The notes: generated by a model from the sequence alone, not told the origin. A stretch of DNA of 64,000 bases from Geosiphon pyriformis (GCA_016748015.1 JAAOMT010000703.1:1258445-1322444); one strand, 5' to 3'. Positions 47,481-60,700 are shown, counted from the stretch's first letter. Program-made: numbers and translations.

Positions 47481-48514
47481 ATAAATTTTTAAGACATAAA
47501 CTTTTTTGTTGTTACTTTAACAACTACTACTAGTAGCACTATGTCCAAATAAAAATTAGCTAAAAATATTGCTTCAAAGTCTATAAATGGCAGTCTGTTG
47601 TAAAAATTTAAGATACTTATTAGCAAAGTTAAATACTTGAATAATGAAGCAAATTTGTAGTTTAAAAAGTCTTTATACAATGTTAATCAATTTGAAAACA
47701 TGAATATTACTTCTAATAATATGGTAAAAAACTTATTAGTTTTTAATATTGAATATAATACTAACAATAAAAATAAGAGGCCTTTGAATTCTTGAATTAA
47801 TATTGCAAAAATAAAGTAATTTAGATCTGAAAAAATAATGACTTCTTTTTTTAGTTTTTGCAATTTCAGCTTTGATAATAAGAATACATTTTTTTTGTAA
47901 ACATGTTTTTGGAAAAAAAATAAATTAATTCAAAAATTGTTAAAATTTAAGTAATAATTCTTATTAAAAATTTTTTTGCTTTGAATATCAATCTCTTAAC
48001 AGTTAAAAGAAAATTAGCTATTGTAAAAGTACATATTATTAAAAATTTTTTTTCAAAAGTAAATAGTTTGAAAAGACTAGTACTTTTTTTAAATTTAAAA
48101 AAATTATTAAATTTACATTTATATTAGAAAAAAACATGAAAAAAACTGTATTATTAACTAAAAAAAACATAATTGTAAACATTAATCTTAAAAAACAAAA
48201 ATTTTATTTAAATAAGCTATAATTATTAAAAAAAAATTATAAATATACTTAAGAATATAAACAAATAATGTTAATTCAATTATAATTAATTGGACTATTG
48301 TAAAAAGTTGTAGTAAAGTTTACCAAATTAAGTTAAGCAAATAAACTAATAATAAAATAGTTTTTTTTAATTAGAAAAAACTTAATGTATGTAATTAAAG
48401 CTGTAAAAAACCATAATTTTTAAATATTAAAAAATTAATTTAGAACATTTTTGTTTATTTTACTTATAGAGATAACTGTTTATAATTTAGATATTTTAGT
48501 AAAAAAAACTAGTA
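47480..48514 (+). mobile_element. Old LINE, 5' part (decayed ORF1, first half)
   Basis: AT-saturated. From about 48430 the plus strand reads RTFLFILLIEITVYNLDILV, which aligns residue for residue with HRALLYTLLMETNAYDIWDF of the younger LINE's ORF1 (49590-49640). A possible ORF1 start MSK lies at 47541, followed by stops explicable as C to T changes. The element is interrupted at 48514 by the younger LINE and resumes at 55257 in the same frame (RKICIIN). Confidence 0.7.
48501..48514 (+). repeat. Left target-site duplication of the younger LINE
   Basis: AAAAAAAACTAGTA, repeated after the poly-A tail at 55257-55270. The A-run makes the exact left boundary ambiguous by a few bases. Confidence 0.75.
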
Positions 48515-48515
48515 A

Positions 48516-50453
48516 AAAACTTTTTTCTCTCATTCATTCACAAATCCTAAAAAAGAGTCTAAAAAGTTTTTCTTGAAAGAAGTTTTTACCATTCAATACA
48601 ATATCTCTAAACTGTTTCTGTTTGATTACAAGGCCACTGTTGGCCCAAATACTGCTATCATAAAGAAGGCTGCTAAGAGTTCTAGTTCTGGTGATAGTTT
48701 TGAGACGGTCTTATCGAGAAAGAAGAGAAAGGGAGGTGTTTTGGAAGATAGTTCCAGTAGCAAAAAAGTGGCTTTTAAAGTCCAGGAGAGCCATTCATGG
48801 GGTTCAGAAACTGGGAACACTACTGAGTCTGAGAGTATTGACATGAAAAAGGAGTGTCTGGTGGAGGAGACCAGCTTTGATTTTGGTAAAGGTGGTGCTC
48901 TGGCTGGTGGGGATCATGATCAAACACCCATGAGCTCAAAAGTCAAAACCAAGAAAGCATTGGGCAAGCCATTAGGAAAGATTGATTTCTCAAAGGATAG
49001 TGATGGTAATAGTATTCTCTCAGATGCTCCTCTTGAGCTCCCCCCTCCCTTGAAAAACTTGGTCAATGTTTCAGTCAGGAAGTCATTTGCATTAGATATT
49101 GGCTTGGATAAGGTGGCCGGCAATTCTTCTTAAGAAAAGCTTGTGGTGGTGAGGAAATTATTTTCTGAAATCAATGGTTTTGGAGAGGCATCTACCCCCT
49201 CAAAATTCTCAGGAATTATCAGAGCAACATTCACTTCCGAATCGAGTCTAATGAAAGCTACTGATAAGGCTGTGAGTGTGAAGATCTTAGTAAACACCAA
49301 TCTCAAAAAATCTTTTGGGCAGTCAGATTGGGCTGTGGTCATTAAAGAAATTCTAATTGGAACATCAGCTGAGGCTGTATGCACTGCGCTATCTGAGTTT
49401 GGAGTTATTAAGGTGATCAAGATGCAATTAATCGGGCTGTGGCAGAAGACAATGGTGGAATTCGAGCAATCAGATTAGGCTGATTTGGTCACAGCTAAGT
49501 GGTCTATTCTAATTAAGAAAGATGCTATACATGTGGCTAGGGCTGATTCAGACAAGAAAGCATGGGATGCAAGGGACCAACATAGGGCGCTGCTCTACAC
49601 ATTACTAATGGAAACTAATGCTTATGATATTTGGGACTTTGTTAGATCTGTGGGTGGGAAAACGTGCATCATTGATCGTCATTCTGTTATGTATGCTTGG
49701 GCCAGGTGTGCTGTTGTTTGCTTTGACTCTGCTGAATCATTGAATGCTGCTGTGGGAACCATGCCAGTACTTAGAAACACCAACCTCTGCTGGTCTCGCC
49801 TCATTTCTGCTAAATGCGCCAAGTGTAAGAAATTGGATCACACATCATTGGGTTGTGTGGTTGGTGGGAAATTTTCTTCTGGTAATTTGCTGCATAGGGT
49901 TTTCTTGGATACAGATAAAAGCAGGCTGGCAATTATCTATGCCAAATGCTCGGCTCTAGTTGCCCATCTAGTCTTTTTTGGTGGTCTCTCTTGGACAAAG
50001 GTTGCTTGCGGGTCTTCTTTGCTCTCCCTCTCTAGTCAGAATGTTTTGGTGAATAATGGCTCCTCTTTGGAGATAAAGCCACCCCTACCAGTTATGATGG
50101 AAGTTGACAATAGGTTTGCCATTCTTGAGTGCAGTCTCACCAGCCTCGTGAAGCAAGTTAGTAAGCTGGCTATAAGGTTGAATGCACTCGGGCCAATGGT
50201 TCTCCAGCCTAGCCCTGGATGTCAGCCATTGGTGACCCCTTCATCACAGGATTAAGAAGTGAATGTAGTGATGCATGAGGGTTCGGGTGCATCCACTGGT
50301 GGTGGGAATGTCGTGAAAGCAGTGTCTTTTAATATGTCTTTGGTGTCTAAGCTGGAAGACAGCATGAAATGTCTAATGGAAACGGTTTTGGGCCTTTTGG
50401 CCAAAGTGGATAGTATTGGTGCACATTTGGTGTCTCTACTCCTTATTCAATAA
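48516..50453 (+). pseudogene. LINE ORF1 (nucleic-acid-binding protein), three internal stops
   Basis: One continuous frame broken by TAA at 49131, TAG at 49476 and TAA at 50253. All three are single C to T changes from CAA or CAG. The N-terminal part is Ser/Lys-rich. The middle holds an RRM-like segment (ILIGTSAEAVCTALSEFG). A CCHC zinc knuckle follows, CAKCKKLDHTSLGC (CX2CX4HX4C, 49815-49856). ORF1 proteins of this kind bind LINE RNA to form the retrotransposition particle. The TAA at 50451 probably is the natural stop. ORF2 begins in the -1 frame, overlapping or closely following it. Confidence 0.8.
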
Positions 50454-50454
50454 G

Positions 50455-53400
50455 CAGTTTGGTTTGGAAAGTTGCTACGTGCAACATCAGGGGCATGAAC
50501 AATCTTGCTAAGCAGAAGGACATTATTAGGTGACATAAAGAAATGAACAATATGGTCTCTATCATTATTGAAACAAAATTGAGGAGTAAAATTTGTCCGT
50601 GGATTGCAGATAAGTTTGATGGTGTCCAAATGTTCACTTCTGGTTTGGACTCTGGTCACTTGGGTGCAGATGTTGCTATTGTCTTGGACGTTTTTTTGGC
50701 TCATTATGTGTGCAAGGTTTCTGAGGTGCTTGGTTGGCTCCTGTCTATTAAATTACTTTTCAAGGGTAAACTTTCTGTATCGATTCTGGGGCTTTATGCT
50801 GGTGCCTCTTCAGTGGTTTGGTTTTCTCAGGCTGGTGAAATCAACTCTCTCATTGTGAAGGCTGTCAATGAATCTTTTTTTAATGTTCTTGGTGGCAATT
50901 TTAATGAAAATAATTCTCGTAAGTGTGCAGGTTTTAGGAAATGCCTTGGTTTGGGTCTGGCTAATTCTTTGGTCGGAAGCCCAGCTATTAAAATGCCTAC
51001 TTGGGCAAACTCTAAGGGTGTTAAAAAAATGATTGACTATGTTTTGGTTTCTTCGAATTTGGTTAATGTGATTATACACTGTGGTGTTTCTGATGCTGGT
51101 GAATATTTTAAAATAGATCATCAGGCTGTTTCTGTGTCTTTGGGTTTGGGTGGTTTGCTGGACATGCAGTTGAACTCTCTTTGCAAACAGGCGAATAAAG
51201 ATCGTTGGAAGTTTAATTTTAAGAGTGCTGATAATGCAAAATGGAACAAGTTCAGAGGTGCTATGGCAGCTAATGCTGCCATGTTCTCTGATGATTTTAT
51301 TGCCTTCCAGTGATTCTTAGATTTGGATGCAATATGAGATGTTGTCCACAAGATAATAGTTTTTTCAGCTGATGAGGTGTTCAAGAAAAAATGGTTTAAG
51401 GACTATGATAGTGTCTTTACTAAGGAATCATCCAAATTTCATAAGTTGGAACTTTTGATTTCAAAACTGGTTAAAGCTTCTTGGTTGATTTGTCATGACG
51501 AATTCATTTCACTGTTGGATGTCTGGGGTTCTCTTGACAATGATAACGCCCCTGTGGTCAAATTTCTCTTTCTCTCCGGTTCTCCTCTTGATACTGTTTG
51601 GTTAGCTCTCTCCAAGATCAGGAAAACTTATCGCTCACTTAAAATGGCGGAATCGAGGAGTGTAGAGGAAATTCAGATCAAGTTGGCAATCAAAAAGAGG
51701 ATGGAAAGTTTCAAACTAAACAAGAGTTACACTATTTGGAGCGTCTTGGAGCACCCTTTTCATAAGGTCGTTTTAGACCATTTAGTGGTAGATGATGAGC
51801 TGATTTTGGAACCTGGTCCTGTGAAATCAAGGGTGGATGATATCATAGAAGAGTGAACTAGGAAGCATAGGGTGGTTCCCAATGTCCCTGACATGTAGCA
51901 CCGTCAATATCGGCCGTTAGATTACATTTTTGATGAGGCTTTTTCTGGTGTTATGCAGCCAATTGAGTTTTTGGAATTGTTTGGCATGGTTTTTGATTTG
52001 CCTATTGGCAAGGCTGCTGGTTTTTCAGATATTTCAAATAAGCTGTGGATGCATAGTGATAGGTCTGTTCTCAATATGCTCTTGGTGCTTCTGAATTCTT
52101 GTCTGTCTCATGAGTCTGTGTCTGGTCCTTGGAGGGAAGCTTGGATTTCGATGATTTCTAAACCATATGAGTAGAAAGATGTTCTCACAAATACCTGACC
52201 TATAGCCTTAATCGAGACGGCTTGTAAGATCCTCTCTAAGATTCTCTCTGACAGGATATTGTTGGCATGCAGTATTCATGATATTCTTCGTGAGGATAAT
52301 TTTTCAGTTTTGAAGGGTACTACTACTCAGACTCCTATTTTTGCTATTGGTTTGGTTGTGGAAGATGCTTTGGAGAAAAATCGGAAACTCTGGCTGGTGT
52401 TACAAGACATGCAGAAGGTGTACAACTCTGTTGGATGGGAACATCTCAAGAGGTGTTTGGTCAGGATCAAAATATGTGACAAGTTTATTTGTTTTTTCGG
52501 CAATATTCATAGAAATCAGACCAATCGGGTTATGATGGACTTTGGTTTAACTAATGGTTATAGTGTACATGATGGATTGGCCAAGGAAAAGTTTTTTCCC
52601 CTCTTCTTTGGTACATATTTTATGATCCTCTTTTGTGTGAAGTCAAGCATCAAGAGAGTGTGTGTGGGTATAGACTCAATTCCCATTTTGTCTCCAGGAG
52701 TAGTCACGCTGAATCTCAGGCTGGCTTTTCTACTTTTTTCACTGCTAAGGCCTTTGTTGATAACATGATTTGAGTTGGCAGCAGTCAGACTACTACTCAA
52801 CATATTCTTAATATTGCTAGTGAATTTTTTCAAATTAATGACATTTCAATCAATAATGACAAAACTGTGACCATTCCTATTAATGCCAGAATCAGCAATC
52901 CGTTTTTTTTTATTAGTGGTTTACCCATTTCTATAACCAAAAAAGGCAAATTTCATCAGTATCTTGGTATCTTTCTCTTAACTGATGGTCTTTCTAAGCC
53001 TAGTTTGGCTAAAGCACATTCAAACGTTTATTTTTTCAGTAATTTGGTTCTAAAAAAAGCAGTTTCAGATAAGCAGTTTTTGTACCTAGTGTTGACAGTT
53101 CTCTAATCTATAGTCAGCTACAGAACGCAGTTCAGTTTTGTTCCTATTAATGTGTGCGACAAGTGGGATGCTCTGATTCACAAGAGTTTGAAACTTAAAT
53201 CTAGTTTTCCTCTCAATTTTTCTAGTAACACAATTCATCATCCTTCCTTTTATGATCTGAAGTCCTTTTCACAATGTCAGTCTAAAAGCAAGATTGCTTC
53301 ACTTATTAGTTTTGTGAACTTTTGCAGGGTTCTGGATCAATTGTTTAGTCACAGGTCTCATGACTTGCAAGTTTTGTGCTGGTGCCCCATTCATCTATTG

Positions 53401-55128
53401 AGTTCACCAGCTCGTATCCATGTCAGTGTTTCCAATAATTTCTTGTCGAGTATGGTATGCATTTTTCTTGGATGCAATTTGTCTTTAGGTGGCTTCTTGA
53501 CCAGCTCTTTTCGGTTTTGTGATGGAATGCCTATGTCTGCTGTTCTGGGTGAATTCCTGTTTTCAAAATACTTGCCTTCTCTCTGGCATTATGGCATTGC
53601 CTTTGTGGATCAGCTTTGGGATCGTCATGGGAATATTTTTGACTGGTACACCTTTAAGCAGTGAAAGAAACTGGATTCTTGTGGCCCAGTTCCTGAGTGG
53701 TTCAGGCGCTCTGTTGCATTTCTCAGTGGTGCACCTTCCTCTCCATTGGCCTTGAATGGTGTTGGCCCTGTGGACATTTGTGGTTCTGATGGTTTTGTGT
53801 CTGTATGTAATCATCTTTCTTAGGTTGGCGCTAATAGTTTGTCTGTGTATATGGATGGGTCGGTAAAAAATTTGGGCACAACTGGTTGTAAGGCCAGGGC
53901 TGCTGCCTTTTTTGAGGACATTAACTTGGGTTTGGGTGTCTGTGTTCAGGGTCTGATGTCATCTACTTTGGTGGAGTTGCAGGCTGTAGTGTTGGCTCTA
54001 GAATGCGTACCTGTGGATTGTTCTGTTCACTTGTTTTTGGATAGCCAGGCGGTTTTGGATGCTTGCAAGTCGGAGGTTGACTTGGTGTGTCCTGACTTTT
54101 GCAATTGGTGTTGGGTTGAGCACTGGCATATTAGGAATGTTATATACAGAAAAAATTTGAAGGTTAGCTGGCACAAGATTAAGAGCCACTCTGGTGTGTT
54201 GGAAAATAATTGCGCCGATAGCATTACTGATGCTGTAGCTCTCTCTGATTGGTTTCTCCCTCCTCGTGTGGCTGAACGGTTTTTGTTGGCAGGTGGTGGT
54301 ATTGTTTCAGGCAATTCTAGACACTTTGTTCGTGATGTTTTTCGTTCTGTTTGTTGGGCACGCTGGGAGGTCAGTTCTGGTTCTGGGTTCCTAGCTGGTG
54401 ATTTGCACTCGGATATTGATTGGCTTGCCTCTTCCAGAGTTTGGCACTCTGATTTGCATATGGCGACTGGTTTCACCAGCAGATGCACTGCTAATATTCA
54501 TATTTACTTCATAAAAGCCTTGCACCGTCGGCTTCTCGTGGCTGTTCGAAAACATGTTTATAATAAATGTTACTCTAGTGTTTTGTGTCTGTATTGTGGT
54601 GAGGTGGAGGTGTTTGATTATGTGTTTTTTTGTGTTATTGATGATGCGGCTCATCATCGGGTTTTGGAATCTTGTATGTCTTCTTGGAAGGTGCTTTCTG
54701 GTCTCTTCCTCCCTGCTTCAAGCATTTTACAGCTGCTGTCGATCTGTGCCTTGGATTTTCTGGTGTTCTCAACTTTTTGCAAGGGTTTTGTTTTCAAAAG
54801 ATGGCTTCAGAAGGCTGTTTTCATCTTCCATGTTCCCAAAGTTGCTGGCATTAAAATTGCTGATTTTGTATACTCTATTTGTGTCGCTTTCAGAAGTGAC
54901 ATTTGGTTGGTCCATGCTAAGCATTGTGCTTATATGGAAAGAAATGGCCTGATCCTGGTGGATGGCTCAGTTCCTGTCTCAATTTCTGATTTTACTTTGA
55001 GATTCTCGGATGGTGTGGTTAAACTGCTTGGTGTTGCTGAAGCTTTTGGTGTCCATTTTGGCTTTCACAAATCTTGCTCTTTTTTTTCAGGTATTGATGA
55101 CCCAGTTTCAATTAATATAATTGTGTAG
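50455..55128 (+). pseudogene. LINE ORF2: APE-type endonuclease, reverse transcriptase, RNase H; multiple stops
   Basis: Domains in order. Endonuclease about 50470-51190: ATCNIRGMNN, ETKL, GNFN where the family has GDFN, IDYV, DHQAV. Reverse transcriptase about 51950-53100: GKAAGFSDISNKLW, PIALIETACKILSK, motif A LVLQDMQKVYNSV, and motif C FVDN where FxDD is required (52753-52764). RNase H about 53850-54240: YMDGS, ELQAV, LDSQA and NNCADS, acidic residues all kept. A C-terminal CLYCG...C..H zinc-binding segment lies near 54585. Stops occur at 50534, 51311, 51341, 51854, 51896, 52172, 52196, 52771, 53104, 53662 and 53822, and one small deletion near 52578 shifts the frame. The lost metal-binding Asp residues and the stops make it inactive. 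Confidence 0.88.
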
Positions 55129-55256
55129 TGTTGTCCTGACTGGCTCAAATGGCTGGTCACGTGTAGACAGTGCATGATTCACACCTAGTTTAGATCATTT
55201 CTTTAATGTATAGTTCTAAGTAGTGTTTGAATCTCGCTTATTAAATGTTAAAAAAA

Positions 55257-55270
55257 AAAAAAAACTAGTA
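55257..55270 (+). repeat. Right target-site duplication of the younger LINE
   Basis: AAAAAAAACTAGTA immediately after and overlapping the poly-A tail. Removing the insertion and one copy restores a continuous reading frame in the old LINE. Confidence 0.75.
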
Positions 55271-58200
55271 GAAAAATTTGTATAATTAACTATTTTTTTG
55301 TTATTAATAATAAAGTTTGTTGTATTGTAATTGGTTTTATGTTTGAAAAAAATTTAAAATTAACATTTTACATAAAACTAATTTTTAGTAGTATTAAGCT
55401 TTTTTAGATTAAATTGAGTTTAGTTTGTTATATAAAGTATAAATATTTAGATATTTTATTCTTAAATATAATATTACTAATATTATTTTTTTTACTTTAA
55501 AAAAAAGTTATAAAAAATTTGTATTAGATAAAAATTGTTTTTAGTTGACTTATTTTTATGCCAAAAAAAAAGTTTTTATTTTATAATTAGTAGTTTTTGA
55601 TGATAAGTTTTAAACCTAGATAGTTTTTTGACTGTTGTTTTTGCTAATTTTAATTATAATTTTTATGCTGGTTTTCTATCTTAATAAAAATTTTTTTTGT
55701 CAAATTTGCTCTTTTCTGTTAATGTTTATTTAAAATTTTTGAAATAGTCTTTAAAGTTTCTAATAGATTAAGTATTTGGTATTTTTGTAAATTAGAAAGT
55801 TTGATTTTAGATTCTTATATTTTTGCTGTTTTTTTTCTCTTTAAATAAAAACATTGGTTTTTATTATAGAACTAGACTTAAAAATAGTTTGCATAAGTTG
55901 TTATCTTTTTTTAAAACAAATATTTTAGAAACTTTGGGATTAAATATGAATTATTTAAAAGTTTTTACTACTAAGATAAAAAATATACAATTGAAATTAG
56001 TTATTTTAGAAATTTTAGTTGGTTTTATTTTGGCAAAATTAAATCAAATATATATTAACTTAGTTTTTTTAATGTTTTCTATATCTTAATAAATAAGTTA
56101 GTTTAAAAAATAACTATGTATAATATTAAAAATATAAACAATTTGGCTAAGCAGAAAAACATTATTTATTGACATATAAATTCTGACAATATAGTTTTTT
56201 TTGTTATAAAAATAAAATTAAAGATTAATATTAGATCATAGATTATAAATAGGTTTATTAAGATATAAATTTTTATTTTTAATATGGATAAGAGATTTTT
56301 AGTATTAATATAGCTATTATTATAAACAATTTTTTGGTTTAACATGTTTTAAAAATAAAAAAAATCTTAAACTAAGTTATTTTACTCTGTTTTTTGTTTA
56401 AAAGTAAACTTTTAATTATAATTTTGGGTTTATATATTAGTTTTTCTGTTAAAATTAGATTTAATTAAATATTAAAAGTCAATTTTTTCAATTATCTAAG
56501 TAGTTAATTTCAGCTTTTTTATAATTTTGAATAAGAATTTTAATTAAAATAAATTAAAAAAGTGCAAACTTTAAGTTTTGTTTAGAGTTGGGTTTGATTA
56601 ATTTTTTTATTGGATATTTATTGATCAAAACTTCTATTTAAGACAACTCAAAAAAAATTAAAAAAATTATTAATTATATTTTTGTAAATAGAGTTTTATT
56701 TTCTGCAATTATGAATTATAAAATCAATTCTGTATTTGGTTTTTTTAATACTAATTACAAAACAGTTTCAGTTTTGGTTGGTTTAAAAATTTTTTGAATA
56801 TTTGTCTAAATAACATTTACAAATAAATTAATAAAAATTGTTAAAAGTTCAATATAAAGAATGTAAATAATGTCAAATAAACATGTTTTAAAAAGTATTT
56901 AAGCTAAACTCTTAATAACAGTAAATAAATTTGTGTACAATATAAGTTTAAATAATTTAAACACAATATAAAAGATATTAAAAGAGATAATAATAGATTT
57001 AACAAATAAAATATTTTTTAAACATTAGTTTAATATATTTAATTATTTAAAAAACAACAGTTATTAAAATTTTTTAAGTTAAAGTTCTTGGTTACTAAAA
57101 TTGTAAAAAAATTTAGTTTAAAAGATAAATTTGATATCAATTATCTAATTTAATTTTGGTTTATTATTAATAATATTAAAGTTTTAAAGATTAACAATAT
57201 ATTTAAAATAGTTTATGTTTAGTAAATATTATTAGACATTTATTAAAAATCAAAAAAAATTATTAGAAATCCAAATACTGTAAATTAAAGATAATTAAAA
57301 ATGCTTTTATCAAAAGAACAATTAAAAAATAAATAAAAAATTTTTTTACAAAATAATTTTAAATTATTTAGTTATTAGAACTATGTTGGTTTTGAAACCA
57401 AATAAGATGAAATTTAAGATTAATAAAATTATGAAAAAATAGATAAAAAAGTAAGAAGTGTCTTTAGTGCTGTTTAATTTATGGTTTTACCAATATGCTT
57501 TTTTAGATTATGTAAAAAATAATGCTTTTTTGAGTATAATAAATAAGATTAATATAAAAAAATTAGTTCTAATTATTAATGGTTTTTCTAATAATAAAAT
57601 TACCAGTCTATTTAAGATATTTAATAAGCTTTAAAAACATTATAGCAGTTTGATAATTAAATATTTTTTAAATTTGTTAAATTTTTATTTGGTTTTGAAT
57701 AATATTTTAGTTTTGTAGAAGAGAGCATAAGTTTTGATAATTTTTAAGTCTTATATTTAAAATAGTATTTTGATGAATACTCAACTTATAATGCTAATTA
57801 AAACAGCTAAAAAAATTTTGTAAAATTCTGTTAAATTGGATTTTATTTGTTTATAGTAAATTTGATATTCTTTATAAAGATAATTTCTTAGTTTTGAAAA
57901 ATATTTCAATTCAATCTTCTGTGTTTATTATTAGTTCAATAATAAAAAATGCTTTAAAAAAGGATTAAAAACTCTGATTTATATTGTAAAATATGTAGAA
58001 AATTTATAATTTGATTAAGTATTTTTATTTAAAAATTAGTTTAAAACATATTAAGATATATAACTAATTTATCAAGTTTTTTAGAAATATATATAAAAAC
58101 AAATTTAACAAGATAATAACAAACTTTGGGCTTTTGAATAATTATAAAAAGAATTATAAACTTAATTGGAATAAAGTTTTTTTATTGTTTTTTTGAAGAA

Positions 58201-60700
58201 TGTTTTGTTATATAAAGTAAAAAAATATAAATATTTGTATAAATATTAAATTAATACTAATTTTATAACAAAAATAAAAAGAGTAAAGACCAGTAAAAAA
58301 AACTTTTTTTTTGTAACTGGTATTTTTATTGATAATACAATATGAATAAGCAATAGTCAAGTTTTAGTACAGTGTATTTTGAACATTATTAGTAAGTTTT
58401 TTAGTGTTAATAATATTTCTATTTACAATAACAAAACAGTAGTAATTTTTATTGTTAAACATAATTAATTTTTTTAATATTTAAATCTTTTTTTATTAAC
58501 TAATAATATGTTTAAGTCAAGTTTTACTAAAACTTATTTAGATATTAAATTTTTTTGAATATGGTTTTAAAAAAAGCATTAACAGATAAACAATTTTTTT
58601 ATTTAGTTTTGGTAATTTTATAGTCTATTATTGTTTTTTGAACACAATTTAGTTTTGTGTTTACAAGTATGTATTAAAAATAAAACATTATGATAAGAAA
58701 AAAGCTTAAATTTAAGGCCAATTTGCTAAAAAACTTTCTTAATAAGACTTTATATTACTTATTTTTATATAAATTGAAGTTTTTTAAGCAAATACAGACT
58801 GAAAATAAGATAGCTTTAATAGTTGTATTATTTAATACTATGAGTATTTTAGGCTATCTGTTTGAATATTGTTTTTTAGAATTATAAATCTTAAATTAAA
58901 TGTTTATAAATTTATTGTAGTATCTAATAAGATTAAAAGTTAGTTTATTAACAATTTTTTGACAAGTATTGTTAAAATTTTTTTAAAAAATAAGATTTTT
59001 TTAATAAATAATCTTTGAATATATTTTAGTCTTTTAAGTACTTTTAATGTCTAAAATTTTAGAAAATTTAGATTATTTAAAGTTGTTTATTTTTTAAAAT
59101 ATTTAAATATTGCTTTTAAAAACAAATTGTTAAATAAAAACAGTTTAATTATAGATTAAAAAACTTTTTATTATTAGAAAAAATTAAGTTTAAAAGATTT
59201 GATGTTGTTATAGTTTAAAAAAATTTTGGTTTATATATGTAATTTTGTTATTTAATTTGGTAAGATCATTTTTAAATCTAGTTATTCAGATTTTTTTTGC
59301 TTAAAAAATATTTTGAATATTTAAAAATATTTGTACAAAGTATAGAATAAAGTATTTAATATATATATTAATGGACTTAGATATTGCAATAATAATTAAT
59401 AGAACTATAATGTATTTTTTAATATTACTATAAATATAAATATTAAGATTCATAAACTGTTATTCTCAACAATAAATAAATTATAAGTTTTGCTTTGGCT
59501 TTAGAATATATTTCTTTTTTTTTGTTTTGTAGTTTTGTATTTAAATAGTCAAGCTATTATTAATATATGTATTTTAAAGCTTAAACTATATATGTTTAAT
59601 TTTTACAATAAATATTAAATAAAAAAATATTTTTGTAACATAAATAAAGATTAAAAACCATTTTAAAAATGCTAACAATGATCAGACAGATATTTTTATA
59701 TATAATATAGCATGTTTTTATTTAGTTTTTCTTATTAGTATTTATAAAAATTTTATTTTGGCTAATAATTTGATTGTGTTTAATAATACTTATTATTTTG
59801 TTTATAATATTTATAAAATTATTTGTTATGTTTAATAAAAAATAAATTCAAATACAAAAATTATGAATAATTTACTTATTTAGAAAATAGATTAAACTTG
59901 TTTTGTTTTGATTTAACATTTAAATTTACATATATTTTTTAAATTTATTAATAAAACTTCAACTATTTTCCACATATACTTAATAAAAACAGTTTATAAA
60001 AAATTGTTAGTAATTATTAGAAAAAAACTTTATAATAAAAAATATTTAAGTATTTTGTACTTAATGTATAACAATATTAAGCTGTTTGATTATGCTTTTA
60101 CCTGTTAAAAAATAATGTTTTATATTATAAAAATCTGTTAAAATATGTTGAATTGTGAAAATTACTAATTGGTATCTGTTTTTTTCTGTCATTTTTAATG
60201 CTTTTAATATAAATAATTATGTAATCTTGTGTAAAAATTTTGTTTTTAAAAGTTAAATCAACAAAATAGTAGTAGTTTTGGTAATAAAAAAAGACTGTTT
60301 CAATAATAATCAATTTTATTTGTTATTTTAACTGAGAATTATCACAGTAAATTGTGGTTATTCAAGTTTAAATTTAGAACAGATATAGAAAAAAGTGGTT
60401 TAATTAGAAATATAAAAGTATTGTCAAATGATTTTTGAAATTTGTTCTATGATTTATTAAATAAAATAATTTAATTATTGAATATTGTTGAATTTTTTGC
60501 TATTAGTTTTGGTTTTCATAAGACTTGTTTATTTTACTTAGAATTAGACAATAATATTAAAATTTATATAAATGTGTAATATTGTTTTAATTGGCTTAAA
60601 TAATTAATTATATATAATAAGTACATAAGCCATATTTAGTTAAGATTACTTAGTTTGTTTCTGTATACTAAATAGTAATTAATTAATAAATAAAAAACTA
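55257..60700 (+). mobile_element. Old LINE, 3' part (rest of ORF1, ORF2, 3' UTR), heavily decayed
   Basis: The whole LINE can be followed in AT-saturated form. ORF1: RKICIINYFFVINNKVCCIV near 55270. Endonuclease start: NINNLAKQKNII near 56135. Reverse transcriptase: DNFLVLKNISIQSS near 57885, FIDN at motif C near 58325, and ILNIISKFFSVNNISIYNN near 58380. Post-RT: KLKFKANLLKNFLNKTLYYL near 58705. C-terminus: FGFHKTCLFYLELDN near 60510. The 3' UTR also aligns with that of the younger element (TTGGCTTAAATAATTAATTA versus TTGGCTC... near 55140). Stops and losses of G and C are everywhere. Confidence 0.85.

Larger units (their letters stand above)
48515..55256 (+). mobile_element. Non-LTR retrotransposon (LINE), young copy, inactivated by point mutations
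   Basis: A 6.7-kb island of clearly higher G+C in AT-saturated DNA. It has two ORFs (ORF1 with zinc knuckle; ORF2 with endonuclease, reverse transcriptase and RNase H), a short 3' UTR and a terminal poly-A of about 15 bases (55250-55264). It is flanked by a 14-base target duplication. The coding frame is open right up to the left boundary with no evident ATG, so the 5' end may be truncated. Inserted into an older copy of its own family in the same orientation. Confidence 0.9.

Noticed and set aside
50447-54657. Several long antisense or alternative-frame ORFs inside the LINE (for example 50810-51121, 54027-54488, 54554-54952)
   Set aside because: The LINE's higher G+C lowers stop frequency in all frames. 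None shows a domain, whereas the called frames give endonuclease, RT and RNase H in order.
48515-55256. TGA decoded as tryptophan instead of stop in the LINE
   Set aside because: TGG is still used at other Trp positions, and TAA/TAG stops occur at Gln codons. Plain transition mutation explains all of them.
58690-58887. A 65-residue Lys/Leu-rich gene
   Set aside because: It aligns with the post-RT segment of the young LINE (KSLKLKSSFPLNFSSNTIHH), so it is part of the decayed old copy.
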